DNA of 64,000 nt, taken from Branchiostoma floridae. Taxonomy: Eukaryota; Chordata; Leptocardii; Amphioxiformes; Branchiostomatidae. The notes below the pieces were generated by a model, which saw only the letters and a list, made by a program, of their open reading frames with translations, was not told where the DNA came from and made no database searches. Below are positions 15,101 to 26,130 of this stretch, one piece after another; within the stretch, counting starts at the first letter, position 1, and the number at the start of each line of letters is the position of its first letter. The stretch spans positions 8,188,676 to 8,252,675 of the forward strand of contig NC_049997.1 of the NCBI RefSeq assembly GCF_000003815.2, in the 5' to 3' direction. The position numbers and the translations under genes were made by a program.

Positions 15101-18100
15101 AAATCTGAAGCATTTTGAGAGGCAAATTTCAACATGCTTGATCTTTTGAGGCACTGTTTATATCTGTCAAAATATCATGATGATGTTTTGATCTTTGACC
15201 ATCAAGGCATCAGAGTGGTTGAAATTTTTCTGTGTCCAAAGCAACTACAGCTTACGTACATTCAAGAATATGTGGTATGCCACTTAACATCAATTTGGGT
15301 ATGCTATGTATGTAAGTAACCCTTATACACAAATATCAAGGTGCACAGTGCTCGAAATACCCACTTGCACACTTGCAATTGCAACGACATTTTTCTTACC
15401 GCAACTTGATTTTAAACCCAGGTTGCACACTCCGCAACCTGAAATTTTGCAGTTGGAACACTGCTTTTCCCCCACCTATGTGCAAAAGTTTTATAGTAGC
15501 AAGTTGGGAAGACCATTGCTGGAAAAAAAGATAATGGATAATTTGAAGAAAGTAATGACTTCGAAGTGGGGGCAACCTGAAATGTTGATGGCACAACCTG
15601 GCTGCTGACTCAGGTTGCCACCTGGGCAACAAGGCTGAAAAAAATGTTTCGAGCACTGGTGCATCTGTGCACCATAGTATAGTAAAAGTGACTTTTTTTA
15701 CATTTCCGAGGAAAAAAAAACTAGTACAGTTTCAGGACCAAACGTGTATTTGGAACCTGGTATGTCTGGCAGTTTAAGAATCGTACCCTTTTGGACTAAC
15801 ACTTTCAAAGAGTGAAATGTTTGGCATAGCTATTTTTACCATTGACAGAATAGAGTCCAACAAGTAAGCAGTCATCAACAATAACCACCAATTATAGAAA
15901 CCTAAGAAAGGGCTCCAAAACCAGATGTTTCTATGACATAAGATCAATCAAAAACTCAGCAGGCAACAAATTAACCCAGGTCCTGAAAGAAAACTGAATT
16001 CCAAAATGGAACTACCTATAAATATATATATATCTGTACAAATATAGAGAGAGAACGATGCACACAATATCATTATTATATAACATGTAGGTAATTATAC
16101 CAAGTTGAATGACATAAGTACTTTTTGAGTTTCCATATTTGGAGCGCCTTAATGGCCATGTCAAGGAAATGTCATCTTTTGATGTCACTCATGTCTTTGT
16201 AAACTCAATGGTATGTAAGGACCTACTGAACTACATACATCATTACATGTAGCTATTGGAGGCACAATTGGCTTTAAAATATTGCTAAGACTAGGACTAG
16301 GAGTAGTAGCCTATTGTTAAGAGCTAACAAACTAGAGGTGGGTATCGGTGTACTGGCAGGCATTCAGGTGTTTTGGGGCTTACTGGTCCAAGAAAATGAC
16401 AAGAGCTAAGTAGAGCTTACAGTCATTTCTACCAAGTTTCTTCAGTCAAACTTGGTCTAAGACAACAGAGGCAGTTAGCCTTGTTTACGAAATCTAAAAC
16501 GTCAGTGAAAATCAGATAACTTTGAATGCAAAATGGACCATTGTTTTGAATATTGCCCATTGACAATTGCAAGTTTACAAGATCAGGTTCAGGTCTGGGC
16601 CTGCACCTGATCCTCTCTGGACCTGTACCAGACCTGTACCTGAATTTTCTGTACAATTACCCTTCCCTATTTGGTTGCTTGTCAGTCAGTCACTAGAGAA
16701 CAGGGAGTGTAACACTAGTAGTGTAACACATGTACACAAGCTTCAAAGGCACACAGTAGCCGTTAAATACATTATGTCCATCTATTTGTTGCACTGAAGT
16801 AAAACCATCAACATGGTCACTAACAAATACAGTTAGTCAAGGCTGTGTTTAAATAGGAACTAACATTGCAACCATTAAAAATAAAACCCTACCCTGTCTG
16901 CCTACCATTGTCTTCCGAGACAGACAGATGCCAACATATCATTGCAACATCGGTACTTGAGTCAAGGCCAGGGAAAAGCAAGAGCAATACTTGAGTTTGA
17001 TTCAAACGTGATATCAAAGTGAACAACTTAAAAATCATCACCACAGCTGCTATGAAAAATCAAAATAGATGCTATCCACTTAGGTCAAGTCCTCTAAGAT
17101 ATCAGGGGACACTCAACACTCACAACAAACTTACATCTGCCATCTCTGATATCATCACTGACTGCATGACTAACATCCATCACTACACAGAATAAATGTC
17201 ATCACACATTGTTCCTGGGCAAGCTATAATGGGGTTCAAATGAGCAAAATCAAATGGGATTCATAAACAATTGTCTAAAACAAAATGAAGTTTTAAAAAA
17301 TCCTTATATTATTTTCCACACTGCTTATGTTCAGCACTAAACTATTACAATGTCAAATAAAATGTTAAATGTTTGGTTGGAACATCTGTCCATCTTGTAT
17401 GTTTATATTCTCATTCATGAAAAATAGACAAAATGTTGTCAGCATATCCAATAAATGGGTATTTTCTCTGGAAATGTTTTGTTTTTGCTTTCTGTTTCAA
17501 GCACATATGATCATCATCATTCCCATGAAAAAATAATGTCTCCCAATAGTATAAAATGATATTCATGACATTTACAGCTGCACATAGCCAGTATGGGCAA
17601 GAGGCCCTCTTGCAGTGTCAATGCCTGACCTCAGTATTCATGGCAAAAATGCGTACACGTCCAACATATCACTCAGAAGGTAAAACTTTTCTAACCAATC
17701 AGTCAGTTATGAACATGCTTTCAACTCAAATAATTGTAACATCAGGGAGATTGATGAAAGGGAATTTATGATCAAGCTAACCAAACGTATTTAGGCCCAA
17801 CTGCTTAAACATTCAGAGAAATACAGGACCTTAAATTTCCATGCATGTAGTCTATATCTACTGCTAGTATCAGGAGAGTAGCAAAAACAGCTCAGAAATT
17901 AGGAAACATATACTCCAGTCCTACTCTCTAAATGCAGGTGCTATTCAAGAATCACTGCAGTCAGTGGCGGCGGCACCGGGGGGGCAGGGGGGGCGGCTGC
18001 CCCCCCGAAAAATATGTTGGGGGGGCGTCGCCCCCCCAGAAAATCAAGCTGAAACCTTGTGCATTATTTTGATGATGGAAATTTCATTAAATCAAGCTAG

Positions 18101-20404
18101 TCTAACGGGAAAATTTATGCCTGAAAACGCAAGAAATGACGTTTCAGAGAGTCCCGATTTCAAAATTTCGCCAGTGTTCCCTTGTGACGGCTCGCGTCTT
18201 TGGCCATGTCGGCGCAAGACAATATGTTGCGGGAGCGTCGCTCTTAAAAACCTTTTAAACTAATCATAATAGAAATTTTACTATCGTACTATACTTGGTT
18301 TACAAGCAGAATGTGGGCCTCAAATGCAGGAAATGACGTTTCAGGCGGTCAAGATTTCAAAATTTTATCCGGACCTCCCCAGCGATGACTTGTGCCTCCG
18401 GCGCTCACAACGACATGGTGAAAATTTGTTGAGGCGTGGGTCATTGCCCTCAAACATCTCTTTCATTCACAAAAATTGCATTAGATTTAGCATAGTCCCT
18501 CAGCAAAATTTGTCCCCCAAAATACAGAAAATGGCGTTTCAGAGGGTGCAGATTTTGAAATTTTCCCAGACCAACCTTGCGACAGCTTGCACCTTAGACA
18601 CTCGAAATCGTGAATATATTTTGGGGGCATCGCCCTCGCTAAAACCATTTGTATTTCTAACAGAATTGTCATCAAAGTTAGCTTAGGCTGGCAGCAAAAT
18701 TTGCCCGTCAAAACGCAGGAAATGGCGTTTTAGAGGGTCAAGATTTCAAATTTTCCCGGGGGAGCATGCCCCCGGACCCCCCTAGGATGGTCGCGCCTCC
18801 GGCGCGACTGGTAGCGCCTTCGGCGCTTCTGGTGTCGCAAAATTCTGTCAGTAAAAGTTCGCCCCCCCAAACGAAATTTGGTGGTGCCGCCGCCTCTGGC
18901 AGTGAATCATGAATTTGAATGTACAACTGTACTAAATACACCTGGCTAAAATTACTTGGATTGTAACACAGGTAAATACTAGTTAGTACCATACGAAAAA
19001 TATACTAGTACGCAATATCCAATGCCATATTTGCATGGACTGTACATGCATGTAACGTTATATGGTCATATATAATATAATACAAAACAAAAGTCATATT
19101 GCTACTCATGTTTGTTAACCCTCTCATACATCATAACATATTCCTTAGCCAATCGACTATACCTCCTTTTGAGAAGGAATATGATTTTCATAACACTGAC
19201 TTAATATCATTCCTTATGCACCTTAATATTTGTTTAATTCTACTGCATAAATCATAAATCCTACAAGAGCTGTTAATCCCGACATATAAGGAGACGCCAT
19301 AAAATGCATGAGTTTCCCGCCGAATCCCAGCTCTTTGCCACACGTCCCTGTCCTTAAGTACACAGAGTTAAGACATCAGTACACCTTAATGTAAAGTCTA
19401 CCTGTGGGTACACCTGTGCATAACGTCCTTACCTGTAATACAGCTGTTTCAGTGCATAAGGTGCATGGGTGCAACCTCTGGGGAAGTTGAAATGTTCTGT
19501 CAGTTCCCCCCATCTCTCCTTCTCAGACACCTGAGGGAGGGAAGAAAAGAGAGTTAGTAAGGAGAGATGAAGATTTGTTGATGAGAGGTCAGACTACATG
19601 TGTGTGTGCCTGGCCACGTTTGGCGCAAAATTCAAGTGGCTTTATTTTGAGTGACAAGACAGTGGCGTTTCCTACACAATAGCACCGACCATGCTGTCGG
19701 CAGCACCCTCATAAAAACCGACATTTCTGCACGCTTCATGGCCGAGATTCCGGATCATTTCAGCTCCAGATGACAAAGAAGACCGTACGGATGTGTGTAT
19801 ACAAAGATCAGTTTTTGTTTACAAGCGTGGAAGGCATTGTTACGAGCGCAAGGTGCAAGGCGCTTTGTCTCTCCAAACCCTTCCCTCCCACCAAAAATTA
19901 ATTTTCCCTCCAGAACACCCACACCCACACAAAACCACCCAATAATCCCGCTTCTAGGCCGAAAAATCGACCCCCAAACGTCCCCAGCGGTGGTCCACGG
20001 CCGGCAGGTGAACTTGACCTAACAGGAAAAGTTGTCAGGTGGGCGAAAAATCGCCGTGAGAACGAGTAAAGTCTGGAAGTGTTGGGCGAACTGACCTTCT
20101 GAAATCCTCCCAAAGAGGTGACTTTGTTGTAAAGATGGTGCAGGTCCAGCTCTCTCCCGCCAACGTAGGGAAACCGAGAAATTGGGTGCCTGGAGAACAA
20201 AAGAAACAGGCAATCAAAGTTAGAGAAGTGTCCGTGAACTTCAGGGAACATCCGGCGACGGGACAAAAGCGATAATTTTTGTGGTAAGGAGAGTAGGAAG
20301 ACACACACTCACCCTTTGGCAGCGTGAAAATCCTTCAGATCCTTCAGAAACGCCTGCCTCTGCCTGCGTTCTCTACCCGGGTCTTTCCCGGGCGAACGGT
20401 CCAT
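133..20404 (-). CDS. ARID2: ARID2 (BAF200), PBAF chromatin-remodelling subunit, 3' end off window
   Basis: Sequence-specific subunit of the PBAF SWI/SNF complex, acting in the nucleus. Exons in transcript order: 20404-20313, 20189-20096, 19530-19433, 9787-9645, 8966-8748, 8094-8027, 7840-7771, 7339-7254, 7051-6975, 6518-6340, 5612-5403, 4842-4696, 4368-4131, [exon(s) lost in the gap], 3098-133. Start ATG at 20404 opens [14 protein letters not shown], like human ARID2. The ARID domain spans about residues 15-105 ([28 protein letters not shown]). Armadillo-like segments follow ([33 protein letters not shown]). Exon 4368-4131 encodes the first part of the RFX-type winged helix ([17 protein letters not shown]). 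The large exon is Q/P/S-rich and keeps the family motifs [23 protein letters not shown] and NKVGMRIVT. It ends at the first zinc finger ([10 protein letters not shown]), with the donor just below 133. Exon phases agree throughout except across the gap. Orthology is recalled from the human protein. Confidence 0.95.
3403..3838. other. Assembly gap (436 N) inside ARID2
   Basis: A run of undetermined bases. The RFX-type winged helix starts in exon 4131-4368 and is unfinished (last complete codons encode FYRCV). The large exon begins well downstream in the protein. At least one coding exon of 3n+1 bases must therefore lie in or next to the gap. A tandem duplication abuts the right side of the gap, which may explain why it was not assembled. 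Confidence 0.9.
3841..4105. repeat. Tandem duplication of about 125 bp beside the gap
   Basis: Two diverged head-to-tail copies, about 3848-3970 and 3974-4100. Each holds ACCAATG..TTTA(T/C)TGAA, AAAAAAGGCA, AGCAGAAGA/AACAGAAGA, TTTAGCTT, ATAATACACTCAA, ACCACAG and ACAATAA in the same order. The array may continue into the N gap. It is intronic and non-coding. Confidence 0.7.
5655..5905 (-). repeat. Three partial tandem copies of the 5' edge of ARID2 exon 11
   Basis: The first part of the exon at 5612-5403, with the end of the preceding intron, recurs at about 5656-5735, 5750-5840 and 5866-5905 in the same orientation. Copies share CTCCTCTAGTACCTCCTGG, GGTTCTCTGG and the AACTTCCAT..CCTGAAAAA block, which on the minus strand contains the splice acceptor. 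Each also keeps a GGTAAGC-like donor (minus strand) about 15 nt inside the exon start, so each could in principle act as a microexon. They lie upstream of the real exon in transcript order. Confidence 0.8.
6630..6765. repeat. Dispersed intronic repeat (GGTCACAT / AGGTTTGAxTGT family)
   Basis: This AT-rich ARID2 intron stretch resembles one at about 8275-8430. Both have CTGGT(T/C)TAT.TGGACA, ACAGG.T, a GTGGTCA block and a closing TAGGTTTGA.TGTAC or TGTGC. I take it as an old non-coding repeat. The match is by eye and approximate. Confidence 0.35.
8275..8430. repeat. Second copy of the GGTCACAT / AGGTTTGAxTGT repeat
   Basis: See 6630-6765. It contains TTATGTGGACAGGTGGTCAG and TATAGGTTTGACTGTACATG. 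It is intronic in ARID2 and has no coding potential. Confidence 0.35.
9375..9632 (-). repeat. Partial copies of the 3' edge of ARID2 exon 4 with its donor
   Basis: The last part of exon 9787-9645 plus its GTAAGC donor is repeated at about 9545-9632. The two share ACCTGGTATCTCCACCTGTC, CACTGTGGTGCCCCATCCCC and GTGTACCGGGGCGGGG. A weaker third copy lies near 9378-9425 (GGTATCTTTACCTGTCTG). The copies lie downstream of the real exon in transcript order and keep donor-like sites (GCTTACCTGG on the plus strand), so they are candidate decoy or alternative donors. Confidence 0.8.
10190..10400 (-). repeat. Fragment of the 17958-18904 repeat family, inverted
   Basis: Read on the minus strand this contains GGCAAAATTTGCCCCTCAAA, ATGCAGGAAAT, GTTTCAGAGGGTC and GATTTCAAAATTTTCC followed by GGACCCCCC. 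These are the same blocks, in the same order, that recur inside 17958-18904. It is a truncated, non-coding copy. Confidence 0.65.
11177..11815. repeat. Foldback element rich in CGCGTGAAA / TTTCACGCG
   Basis: Its ends are inverted copies: TTGGGGTTTTGTGCGCGTG on the left, and CACGCGCAGAAAACCCGTTC on the right, the reverse complement of a near match. Inside, short GCGCGTGAAA motifs recur on both strands, and ATATGCAAATTA..CTATTCCCAAGGGAT or CTGATTCCCAAGGGAAT occurs twice in the same orientation. No transposase frame is visible, so I call it a non-autonomous DNA element of unknown superfamily. Confidence 0.65.
13769..13905. repeat. Short foldback element, about 137 bp
   Basis: The left end TCAGCGAATAAAGAATGGGT, followed by TCAAGTGCTCACTCG, pairs with the right end CGAGTGCTCTAGAACCCATT, followed by TCTTAATTCGCT, with few mismatches. 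Such foldback MITE-like elements are non-coding. Confidence 0.65.
14515..14771 (-). repeat. tRNA-derived SINE, degenerate
   Basis: On the minus strand the element starts near 14771 with GGTGGCAAGGGGATCTTGTG (A-box-like). It then has GGAGTTTGAATCC (B-box-like, about 45 nt further on), then ACCCTTTGGAAGGGCACTTA followed by ACAACGTTTTCCCTACTC. That last block resembles the conserved internal domain of several metazoan SINEs; the family is recalled, not searched. It would have been transcribed by RNA polymerase III and is probably inactive now. Confidence 0.5.
15346..15658. repeat. MITE with CAGTGCTCGAAA ends
   Basis: The left end CAGTGCTCGAAATAC and the right end TGTTTCGAGCACTG form terminal inverted repeats. 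The flanks GGTGCA and GGTGCA look like a short target-site duplication that partly overlaps the ends. The interior has alternating CAACCT/AGGTTG motifs that also fold back. No transposase is encoded. The end sequence and duplication length suggest an hAT-like mobiliser, but this is an inference. Confidence 0.65.
17958..18904. repeat. Composite non-autonomous element with GC-rich inverted ends
   Basis: The ends GGCGGCGGCACC and GGTGCCGCCGCC are inverted copies flanked by CAGT/AGTG. Just inside the left end is a G-run/C-run hairpin (GGGGGGGCGTCGCCCCCCC near 18008-18028). The interior is made of about four diverged direct subunits, each with AAATTTGCCC or a related start, ..CGCAGGAAATG(A/G)CGTTTCAGAG.., AGATTTCAAAATTTT and a CGGCGC-rich tail. 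An inverted fragment of the same family lies at 10190-10400. No protein is encoded. Confidence 0.65.
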
Positions 20405-21334
20405 CTTTCCGGCGTTTTTTCCCGAGTTCAGGCCGCTAGGTCATCCACTACGGAGTTCCTGGGTTGGTTAGCTCGAGTTTCCACCCCTCCCGCGGCTCAT
20501 TCATCCACCCCAGTGCACGGGGAAACAAAAAATCCTCCTCTCGATTCCCGGTCAAGCCAAAAACACTGCGATCCTACCTACCCGCGACTCCCTCCGAATA
20601 TTATAACCCCGCTTTTTCGAGGCCCAGAAAAATCACATTTCAGGCAAAAATCGTCCATCGACGGGACATTTCGGGTACGTCGGGATGTCGACTTTGGTCG
20701 AACGGTGCGACTTTCTAGATGCGGATAATTTGAGGAGAATCAATAGCGGTGAACGGACGGGACGACTCAGATGAAAATCGCAACAAAAAATAATGAACAT
20801 GCCGAAAATTGCATTGGTCTCTAGAGGGGTACCCAATAGTCAGGGTATTGGACACCCCCTCTAATAGAAGATTCTAATGATTTTCCCTGGTTGTTCTGAC
20901 CATGGCATGTTATCTAATGCAACAATAAACAAACAAATAAACATAATGGACGAATTGATGTACATTTGAATACTAATTACTGGCAAAGAATTTGCTAAAA
21001 TCGTTAAAAATCGATGTTTCACATAGTCTCGCGAGAGTTTAGATGTACGAGATGTGGGATTTCCCTATATATTTCCCATCGGGGTGTCCTTTTGAATTGC
21101 ACTCCTCATAGCTAAACATAATAGATGTAAACAAAGCTCTTAAACGTATATCATGTATGTATTATTACAGAAACTATTCAATATTACAGTATTAGGCTTT
21201 ATGTTTATTTTTGTTTCATCGATAACAAAAAAGTACAAAACCAAATGCTCATACATTTGTGTCGTCACCCCCAAAATGATAATAGAATGTTCCAGGATGC
21301 CGCATCTTCACGTGACTGGTCACAAGGTGACAAA
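20405..21334. promoter_or_regulatory. Shared divergent promoter region of ARID2 and the lipase
   Basis: The ARID2 start codon (minus strand, 20404) and the lipase start codon (plus strand, 21335) are 930 bp apart and point away from each other. The ARID2-proximal half (20405-20760) is rich in GC and CpG, as expected of a broadly active promoter. The lipase-proximal half is AT-rich and has a possible TATA-like stretch (CCCTATATATTT near 21063). Transcription start sites cannot be placed by eye. Confidence 0.45.
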
Positions 21335-24300
21335 ATGGCGCGGATTGCGGACGATGTTTTGCATGTTCTTGTTATATTTTCCGTGATTTTGACGGCGTCA
21401 TGCTTTTCTCCGCCGATCAAAAGATTGTGGTCGTTAGGGGAAGACCCAGAGGTTCATATGAATGCGGTAAGGATGCCTGTCATCTTTTAGTTTGGTTGTA
21501 GTTTACAAGGACATCGCATGTTTGTGTATTAAAACTAACCAAGGAGCTCACTTGACACCTGTGCAGCTGCGATGGTTTGAAACTCCTTGGAAAAAAGTTA
21601 TCTGCAAGCAAATGATTCATGATAACAACAAATTGTAAGCAATGTTTAAGATCAGATATAGCGGCTTTTTATTATTTTGACACATCTTTTAATGCCGGGT
21701 AAATTTGCCGTAAATGAAAAGCTCCTTTCTATTTAGTCAGAATTTAAAACCAAACTGCAACTGTGAGTTTGAAAAAAAAAATTAAAAGAGAGTTTGCCAT
21801 AACAAGTAAGGTTTCTAAAAATCTGTAAATCTTAAAACATTTATCATCATTTTAATAAAAAGCCATAACATAATTGTCTAAGTCATAATTTTTCAACATT
21901 TTATTAAAACCTGTTAATCTCAAAAGATTAGCCTTGAGCTCAGACATTAATCTCTAAATAATGATTTTTTTCAATATTGTATTTTTATCCAGACTCAGTT
22001 GATCACTAGCAAAGGATATCCATGTGAAGATTATACAGTGAAAACCGACGATGGCTTCTTGCTGGGAGTGCAGCGCATTCCGTACGGCCGTAACGCTACC
22101 TCACACAAAGACCAACGCCCCGCCATTTTCCTACAACACGGACTGCTGTCTGCCTCCACTGATTGGATCCTGAATTTGGCCAATGAGAGCCTTGCATTCA
22201 TCCTGGCGGATGCCGGGTTCGACGTGTGGTTGGGGAACATGCGAGGAAACACGTACTCCCGCAAACATGTCAAGTACACCCCAGATGATGATGAGTTCTG
22301 GGACTTCAGGTTTGTTCTACTCTTCCCTACTTCTTCCCTTTTACATTTAAGTTGTTGACAATGACTTTTGTTTCTAAGAACAATTGCAAGATTTGAATTT
22401 CTTATTCCTTCAAGAGAGGGTGAAGAAAGATGCGCTAAACTTATCCCATAGCCAAGTCCACCTGCATTAAAGACAAGTGAAAAAATACAAAATTGAAATA
22501 TGTATTATAAGCAACATTTGACAGGCATGCAGCCCTCTCTCGTTGGATGAAATGCTAAGTGCCATGTTATCATTGGTTTAACTGCTGTACTTGTAATTAT
22601 GATGGACATTCTAGATAGGTCAGTTGTGTGGTTACTGTCATTTGAGAGGTACATGTACATCTTTATCATTATTGCTCATCCTTGTGAGATTGAGAATCAA
22701 AAATATTTCAAAGCAAGAATCTTAGAGAAGCTTTTCTTTTGTTGATCACGTAGCTGGGATGAGATGGCCAAGTATGACCTGCCCGCCATGGTGACCTTTG
22801 CCCTCAACACAACAGGTCAGAGTTCACTCTACTACGTGGGTCACTCCCAAGGGACGGCCATCGCCTTCGCACACCTGTCACAAGACCTGGAGTTTGCCAA
22901 AAAGGTTTGTGAAAAGCTATTCATAAGAAATTTATTTATGACAAATTATCTTTGTGATATATGTATTTCATTGAAGTATGGAAAGAGTAATGTTAGTTGT
23001 GATGAGGTCAAATTTTTTCTTGTCAGTTTTGAATTAAATTTTTTTTTTTCTAAAGAGGAAAAGAATCCTGTACCCTTGAGGTTATGCTTTAACTATGCCC
23101 CCTTACTCTGGAGAACAAACAAGCATAAAAGTGATTGCTACTGGGTCACATATGACCACAGTGTACAACTGTAACTGTGACCTTACATTACCATTCGAAC
23201 TCAAAGTTCTTGGAAGCTCCACACTGCGCAATGGAGAAAAATACATCGTTCCAATCAATCATTCCACTCCCTTGCAATACCACATGAAATTTTTATAGAA
23301 AAAACCCCCTGCATATTACTGTTAACACTTCATACTTTTTGTTATGTACAGGTGAAGACGTTCTTTGCACTGGCTCCAGTGGTGACCCTGGGTCACATCA
23401 CCAGTCCTATCAAGTACCTAGCACAGTTCGATGACATCATCTCGGTAAGTAGGACAGGACAACTAGCATGTCACTGTCTTTTCTTTTGTGCAAATTACTT
23501 CTAGGTCAATTGTACTTATCATGAACAGTGAAATGCTTATATTCTAATTTTACCTCTTCTGAATCTCTATGCTATACATTCTTCTCAATCTGTATGTGGT
23601 CAACTTGTCAAGCACTAAAAATCTTTAGGTCAATGATACTATGAGTGCAGACTAGCAGATCTGGATTCTAGGTATTAGTTTTTGTTCAACTGTGTGTTTA
23701 GAACAGCATTCTTGACACAGTAAGGGTCATAGAGTGATAAGAGTGAGAAGTACCTCCAGTCATTGCAATTTCAGATAAAGGTAGAATGCATACAGGCCAC
23801 TGAGACAGACAGACTACTGAGACATTGTCAGGTAAAGTACAAATGACGTATTATTTTATTATTTTTAATAGCAGGTCCAGATATTTGATAACAAGAAGGT
23901 GCATCTGCCATCGGATTTGAAATGACAACTGCAGTAGCAGTGGTCGAAAATTATTCTTATATACAAATGAACAATGAAGTATGCATGTGCCTAGTGGTGC
24001 CTGTGTTGTTCATAGAAAACGCCAATATATTAATTTTTCTTTCCATCAGGCGATGTTCCATATCTTTGGAGTGGATGAGTTCCTGCCCAACAGCTGGTGG
24101 CTGGACTGGCTGGCCTCCTTCCTGTGTGACAAGTCTACAGAGAAGTACTGTGAGAACATGCTCTTCCTACTAGTGGGATTCGATCCTGTTCAACTAAACG
24201 AGGTACCTAGACTTCTTAATTTTTAATGTTAGGATTGTCTGGAAAGTTTTTTTTTAATGTAAAGTTTCCAGACAAGTATAAATTTCCAGACAAGAGTAAG

Positions 24301-26130
24301 ATTTTATTTGAAAGAAAAATAAAGGATGTCAAGTTAGTTAAACCATTGCCAACTCAGTCCAGCCAAGCTGGACCAACATCTAGATTTAGTCCTAACTCTA
24401 ACCCTTACACAATATGTGGGTCCAGTCTATATTGCCTGATAGGAGTTGACAATTGTCCAACTCATGTTGATCCCAAATTGTCAAATCAGTGTAAATAGCC
24501 TACAAACTGCACTAAAAAGATAGTCTATCAAAAATTGTCTCCAAATTGTCTAACAGAATGTTGCAAAAATGCAGTTTATCTCTTAATACAGTGAATTCAC
24601 AGCATGGCTTGTAGTGTAAGTTACCTGTATTTCTTTTTCCTACAGACACGACTTCCAGTGTACTTCTCTCACACCCCGGCAGGGACCTCAACAAAGAACA
24701 TGGTTCATTTTGCTCAGGTAGGTACATGTGAAACTTGCTGTAGATCTCCAAATGTTGCTTTAGTTTTATTTTCATGTAGGTTTTGCTGTGACGTCTCCAC
24801 TGCAAGTATGTATTTCCAATGTATTCCCACTGTACAGTGTACTACAGAATTTTTTCAATCACGAATTAAAAACACTGAAAACAATCCTTCCAAACAGACA
24901 GCACTCTCTTTATGCATTGTAATAAATGGATAAAACATGTTCATGTTCAGGAATTTGCTTTGAACTTCACTTCTTACTGTTCAACAAGATTACCGTTTTC
25001 TATAAGTCAGCTAAATATCTAACAGAACTTTTTCTAGGGCCTTCTTCTGTATGATTTTATGCACACTTTATCCTCTCTATACAGATGGTGAACTCCAACA
25101 AGTTCCAGGCTTATGACTATGGAAACCCAGATGAGAACAAGCAGCATTACAATCAGGTGAGTAGGAAATATGAAAGCTTTCAAAGTGTGATTTAGGCTGA
25201 GAAACATTGAAATTTGTCCCACTAGCTGCAAAAATTCTGATTTTCTGTGTGTTTCTTTGAGCATTTGACCCAATTTTTTTGTCAAGACTTTTCTCCTAAG
25301 ATGTTTTCTTTAAACTTTAACTCAAAGTTTATGGATTGTCATAATTTTCATTAATAATTTGCAAATTCGTCTATATAGCAAAAGGTTGGGGATACTCAAA
25401 ACTCATTATCTGCTAGTCTGCTAGATGAAAGAAAAGGTCCATTCTACAGTCAAAGCTGCCCAGGAAGATCACTCGGGACCATGAAAATGACATCCACATG
25501 TATCGGCCAAATTCTTATTGCTAATGTTAATAGGAAAAATTGTGCAAGGAAATAGCAAAAGGTGGTCCCTATGAAAGTTTGACAGTACAGTGTGTACTCT
25601 AAATGTATTTAAGTTCACGAGGATTTCATTTTGCGGTAACGGGAAAATGGACTTTTTGCGGTGGTTTTTATAATAAGTTGATGGTAGCACCATCAACTGT
25701 CGTCTCTTACTGCTGTGGAAAAATATTTGCGGTGGTTTTAAGTTCGCGGTGAAGTGACCACCGCGAAAAACGCAAACATGAAACCACCACGAAAGTTTCT
25801 GAATTTACAGTATTTACTAACTCTATCTTCCCTTTATCCCTACAGCCCACTGCCCCCGTCTATCCCATAGAGAACATGACCACGCCCGTGGCTCTGTTCT
25901 GGGGTGGAAACGACTGGCTAGCCGACCCTACGGACGTCCAGGCCGCCATCCCGCAGCTCAGGAATGTCATCTACAACTCCGAGATCAAGAATTTCGACCA
26001 CATGGACTTCATCTGGGGGAAGGATGCCACTAAGCTGTACGACCAGATTATAAAGATTATCCGTAAAGCTGAACTGGTGTCGTTTTATCACTCTGTATTT
26101 GAGCCCGGGCCTGTGGTTATCCAGCATTGA
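21335..26130 (+). CDS. Acid lipase (LIPA/LIPF family), secreted or lysosomal
   Basis: Hydrolyses neutral lipid esters (triacylglycerol, cholesteryl ester) in lysosomes or gut. Eight exons: 21335-21466, 21993-22309, 22754-22904, 23352-23444, 24050-24202, 24646-24717, 25085-25156, 25846-26130; 424 residues against about 399 in human LIPA. The signal peptide is hydrophobic at about residues 8-25 ([17 protein letters not shown]). The AB-hydrolase lipase region starts in exon 2 ([46 protein letters not shown]). The nucleophile elbow GHSQG puts catalytic Ser at 181. GGNDW gives Asp353 and FDHMDFIWG gives His382; the 29-residue Asp-His spacing equals that of gastric lipase. It looks intact. Whether it is LIPA-like or LIPF-like cannot be settled here. 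An in-frame upstream ATG at 21245 would put polar residues before the signal peptide and is not preferred. Confidence 0.93.
25445..25588. repeat. Short MITE with TACAGTCAAA ends, lipase intron 7
   Basis: TACAGTCAAA on the left and TTTGACAGTA on the right are inverted ends about 144 bp apart, and ACCATG/ACCTTT-type motifs inside also mirror. No coding sequence is present. Confidence 0.5.
25596..25812. repeat. MITE of the GCGGTGGTTTTA family, lipase intron 7
   Basis: It contains TTTGCGGTGGTTTTA, AAGTTCGCGGTGAAGTGACC, ACCGCGAAAAACGC and GAATTTACAGTA. The same inverted GCGGTGG/CCACCGC layout and TTTACAGTA end are seen at 44281-44453 and, truncated, at 34206-34283 and 41258-41335. It is non-autonomous and immediately precedes the last lipase exon. 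Confidence 0.65.

Larger units (their letters stand above)
9788..19432 (-). other. Long ARID2 intron, repeats only
   Basis: This 9.6-kb intron lies between the ARID exon 19530-19433 and exon 9787-9645. The short open frames inside show no conserved protein and mostly fall in AT-rich DNA or repeats. Separately listed elements sit at 10190-10400, 11177-11815, 13769-13905, 14515-14771, 15346-15658 and 17958-18904. The stretches 11820-13760 and 15700-17950 are AT-rich, with nothing further that I can name. Confidence 0.7.

Noticed and set aside
18324-18686. 120-codon frame in the long ARID2 intron
   Set aside because: Lies wholly inside the 17958-18904 non-coding repeat.
21245-21334. Upstream in-frame ATG for the lipase
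   Set aside because: It would put about 30 mostly polar residues before the signal peptide, unlike the family; the ATG at 21335 is preferred.
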